Positions 62,097-64,000 of a stretch of DNA of 64,000 bases are shown piece by piece. Both the position numbers and the translations under genes were made by a program. How positions within the stretch are numbered: the stretch's first letter is position 1; each line of letters begins with the position of its first letter. The notes beneath the pieces were generated by a model. The model searched no databases, had not been told where the DNA came from, and saw nothing but the letters and a program-made list of their open reading frames with translations. This DNA comes from Bombus terrestris (taxonomy: Eukaryota > Arthropoda > Insecta > Hymenoptera > Apidae). Where the stretch lies: positions 3,968,001 to 4,032,000 of the forward strand of contig NC_063286.1 of the NCBI RefSeq assembly GCF_910591885.1. Direction: 5' to 3'.

Positions 62097-64000
62097 ATGT
62101 TCTCAATTAATTTGGTAACTTTAGATAGTTATCAGTCAATTCCATTATTAGGAGTAGATGTAACATTTTCAGACTTTCGAGGAAATGAAATTAGACAAGT
62201 CCCAGTTATCAGGATATTTGGATCTACTCCTTCTGGTATAATCCTCCTTCGTAATTTATTAATATGTAATATTTACTAATAAATACTTAAATAATAATTA
62301 TTTATCTTTTATTTTTAATTGTATTAAGGAACAAAAACATGTTTACATATACATGGAGTATTTCCATATATGTACATACCATGTACAATAAACAATAATG
62401 TTAATAGTTACATGTACAAATTGGCAGCAGCGATAGATTCTGCAATAAATGTATCTTTGGGATCTGCAATATCTAATACTCAGCATGTTTATAAAATTCA
62501 ACAAGTTTCTGGAATGTAAGAATATTAAATATATTGCATATTATTATTACATATATATACATATACATACATATATATATATATATTTATATGAATTTGA
62601 TTACATAAAATCTTTTTTCTAGTCCTTTTTACGGATATCATGAAAAGGAACATTTGTTTTTAAAAATTTACTTTTACAATCCAGCTATGATCAAACGAGC
62701 AGCTGATTTATTACAAGTATATAGTATTTGTGCTTGTAATTATCTTTTTATATTTATTAAAGAATGCAGAAATAATAGCAAATATTCTTTTTTAGAATGG
62801 AGTAATACTTGGTCAAAGTTTACAACCACATGAAGCACATATACCTTTTATTTTGCAATTTATGATTGATTATAATCTATATGGTATGAGTTTAATAAAC
62901 TTAAAAGATGTTAAATTTAGACAATGCATACATACAAAATTAGAAGAAAACTCAGAAAATGAGAGTTCATCAAATTTATTTGATTCACAAAAACACCTCC
63001 CAGCATTTATTGTTAAACAAAGCACCTGCAAATTAGAAGTAGATGCACAAGCATGTGAAATACTCAATAGACAAGAAATTCAAAATGATTTGGATTTAAA
63101 TCCTGGTATTGCAGCCATTTGGAATGAAGAAAAATATAGAAGAGAAGCAAAGGATTTAGAGAATGTTGAATCACAATTTTTGTATTCTAATACTAGTAAC
63201 AGAATTTATGATTTAACAGAGAATGATATTTATCAAGAAGAAAGATTAAGGAAAAAATTGGAGTCTATATCACAGGTATAGTATTAGATTATTTTTAAAA
63301 TTTTCATATTGAAAAATATAAGTCTAATTCATTTGTACTCTTAGATCAGTGAAGATATAACTTCAAAAACATCGAAAACACACAATTATCCTTTAGAAAT
63401 GGATGATGAAAATAACTCATTTAGTGCTTCATATGTTCCAAATCATTTTAAATCATTAATGCTAAATAAAGAAACTAAAGATGAAACGTTTTTAAATAAT
63501 AGTTTATTAGAATTTGATAACTTTGAGATAAAAGAAAATTTACCTCAAGATAAAACAATAGAAAACACTATTTGTAAGTAATTATACAATAAGTAGAATT
63601 TTCTACTAAACATTTTCTTGTTAAAACTATATATTAAAATTTTTATTTGTAAATATATACACTTGTATCTACATGTACATATATACTTATTTGTTTTAGT
63701 GGACTCTGAAGATATGTATTTGGTTGAAATATTGGCTGATTTAAGAGAAGAAAATGAAGAAGAGAAGATTATAGATAACGATAGCATGTTAGGTTCTCAA
63801 TTTTCTATGTTGAATAATGAAATTAAAGTGGATAATGAAGATGATGAAATTGAAGATTTGAACATTACAAGTTTGGATTTGAGCCTTAGTTCGTGGAACT
63901 CAGTTATCACTGAAATTGAAAGTAAGATGACAGAAGATAACAAAAAAACAAATGATATAACTGAACATAATGCTGAAAGTACTTCTTCAAGAGATGTTCC
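62097..64000 (+). CDS. REV3L: DNA polymerase zeta catalytic subunit (REV3L), 5' part, cut by the window end
   Basis: Exons 62097-62235, 62329-62515, 62623-62716, 62796-63275, 63345-63573 and 63700 onward (open to 64000). The N-terminus parallels human REV3L: MFSINLVTLDSYQSIPLLGV, VPVIRIFGSTPSG, TKTCLHIHGVFPYMYIP, PFYGYHEKEHLFLKIYFYNP, QPHEAHIPFILQFMIDYNLY, and CKLELEVDA-like STCKLEVDAQACEILNR with NPGIAAIWNEEKYRR. These are the N-terminal B-family polymerase blocks that precede the long disordered middle of REV3. The middle begins in exon 6 as acidic Ser/Asn-rich sequence. The polymerase and exonuclease-like domains lie beyond the window. Role: translesion DNA synthesis with REV7. Junction phases agree throughout. 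Confidence 0.95.

Noticed and set aside
1..64000. tRNA, rRNA, CRISPR or prokaryote-type systems
   Set aside because: No cloverleaf with a TTCGA-type loop, no rRNA core, and no regularly spaced identical repeats were seen on reading through. Negative by eye only; tRNAscan-SE or Infernal would be decisive.

Overview
This window is animal nuclear DNA, almost certainly from an insect and most likely a hymenopteran (bee-like). The evidence is AT-rich non-coding DNA, many short introns with GT..AG borders, and single-copy genes whose proteins read as insect orthologues. There are no operons, ribosome binding sites or prokaryotic signals. I assembled exons by hand from reading frame, splice signals and protein-family continuity. 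Each complete gene model closes in frame with phases that match at every junction. I see no tRNA, rRNA, CRISPR array or intact autonomous transposon.

Layout from left to right: the 3' end of a photoreceptor-type TRP channel gene (+, 201-3080); a small cytochrome b5 (-, 3970-4685); a gene-poor stretch with an old duplicated repeat and candidate regulatory sites (4.7-9.4 kb); GA-binding protein beta (+, 9478-11503); a CpG-rich promoter region; a very large RSF1 chromatin-remodelling subunit (+, 15127-28768, about 3,893 aa); SARNP (-, 32115-33534); UFC1 (+, 34663-35516); NDUFAF5 (-, 35681-36864); corkscrew/SHP2 (-, 39534-42793); ceramide desaturase ifc/DEGS1 (+, 44720-46602); a DHHC palmitoyltransferase with alternative 3' exons and a MITE in an intron (+, 47967-54164); hydroxypyruvate isomerase (-, 55909-57048); CCT8 chaperonin (-, 57784-60159); G protein gamma-1 (+, 60748-60960); and the 5' part of REV3L, the DNA polymerase zeta catalytic subunit (+, 62097 to the window edge).

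These are mostly conserved housekeeping and signalling genes in convergent or divergent pairs. Divergent pairs that may share promoter regions are SARNP/UFC1, csw/ifc and CCT8/G-gamma1. Convergent pairs are trp/cytochrome b5, RSF1/SARNP, UFC1/NDUFAF5 (stops only about 165 bp apart) and DHHC/HYI. They do not form one pathway.

I did not find a convincing new multi-gene system. The observations most worth following are the giant RSF1 acidic exon with its two internal repeat motifs, the alternative exons of the DHHC gene, the 487-bp long-inverted-repeat element with TA flanks, and several exon-like or repeat-like islands in non-coding DNA.
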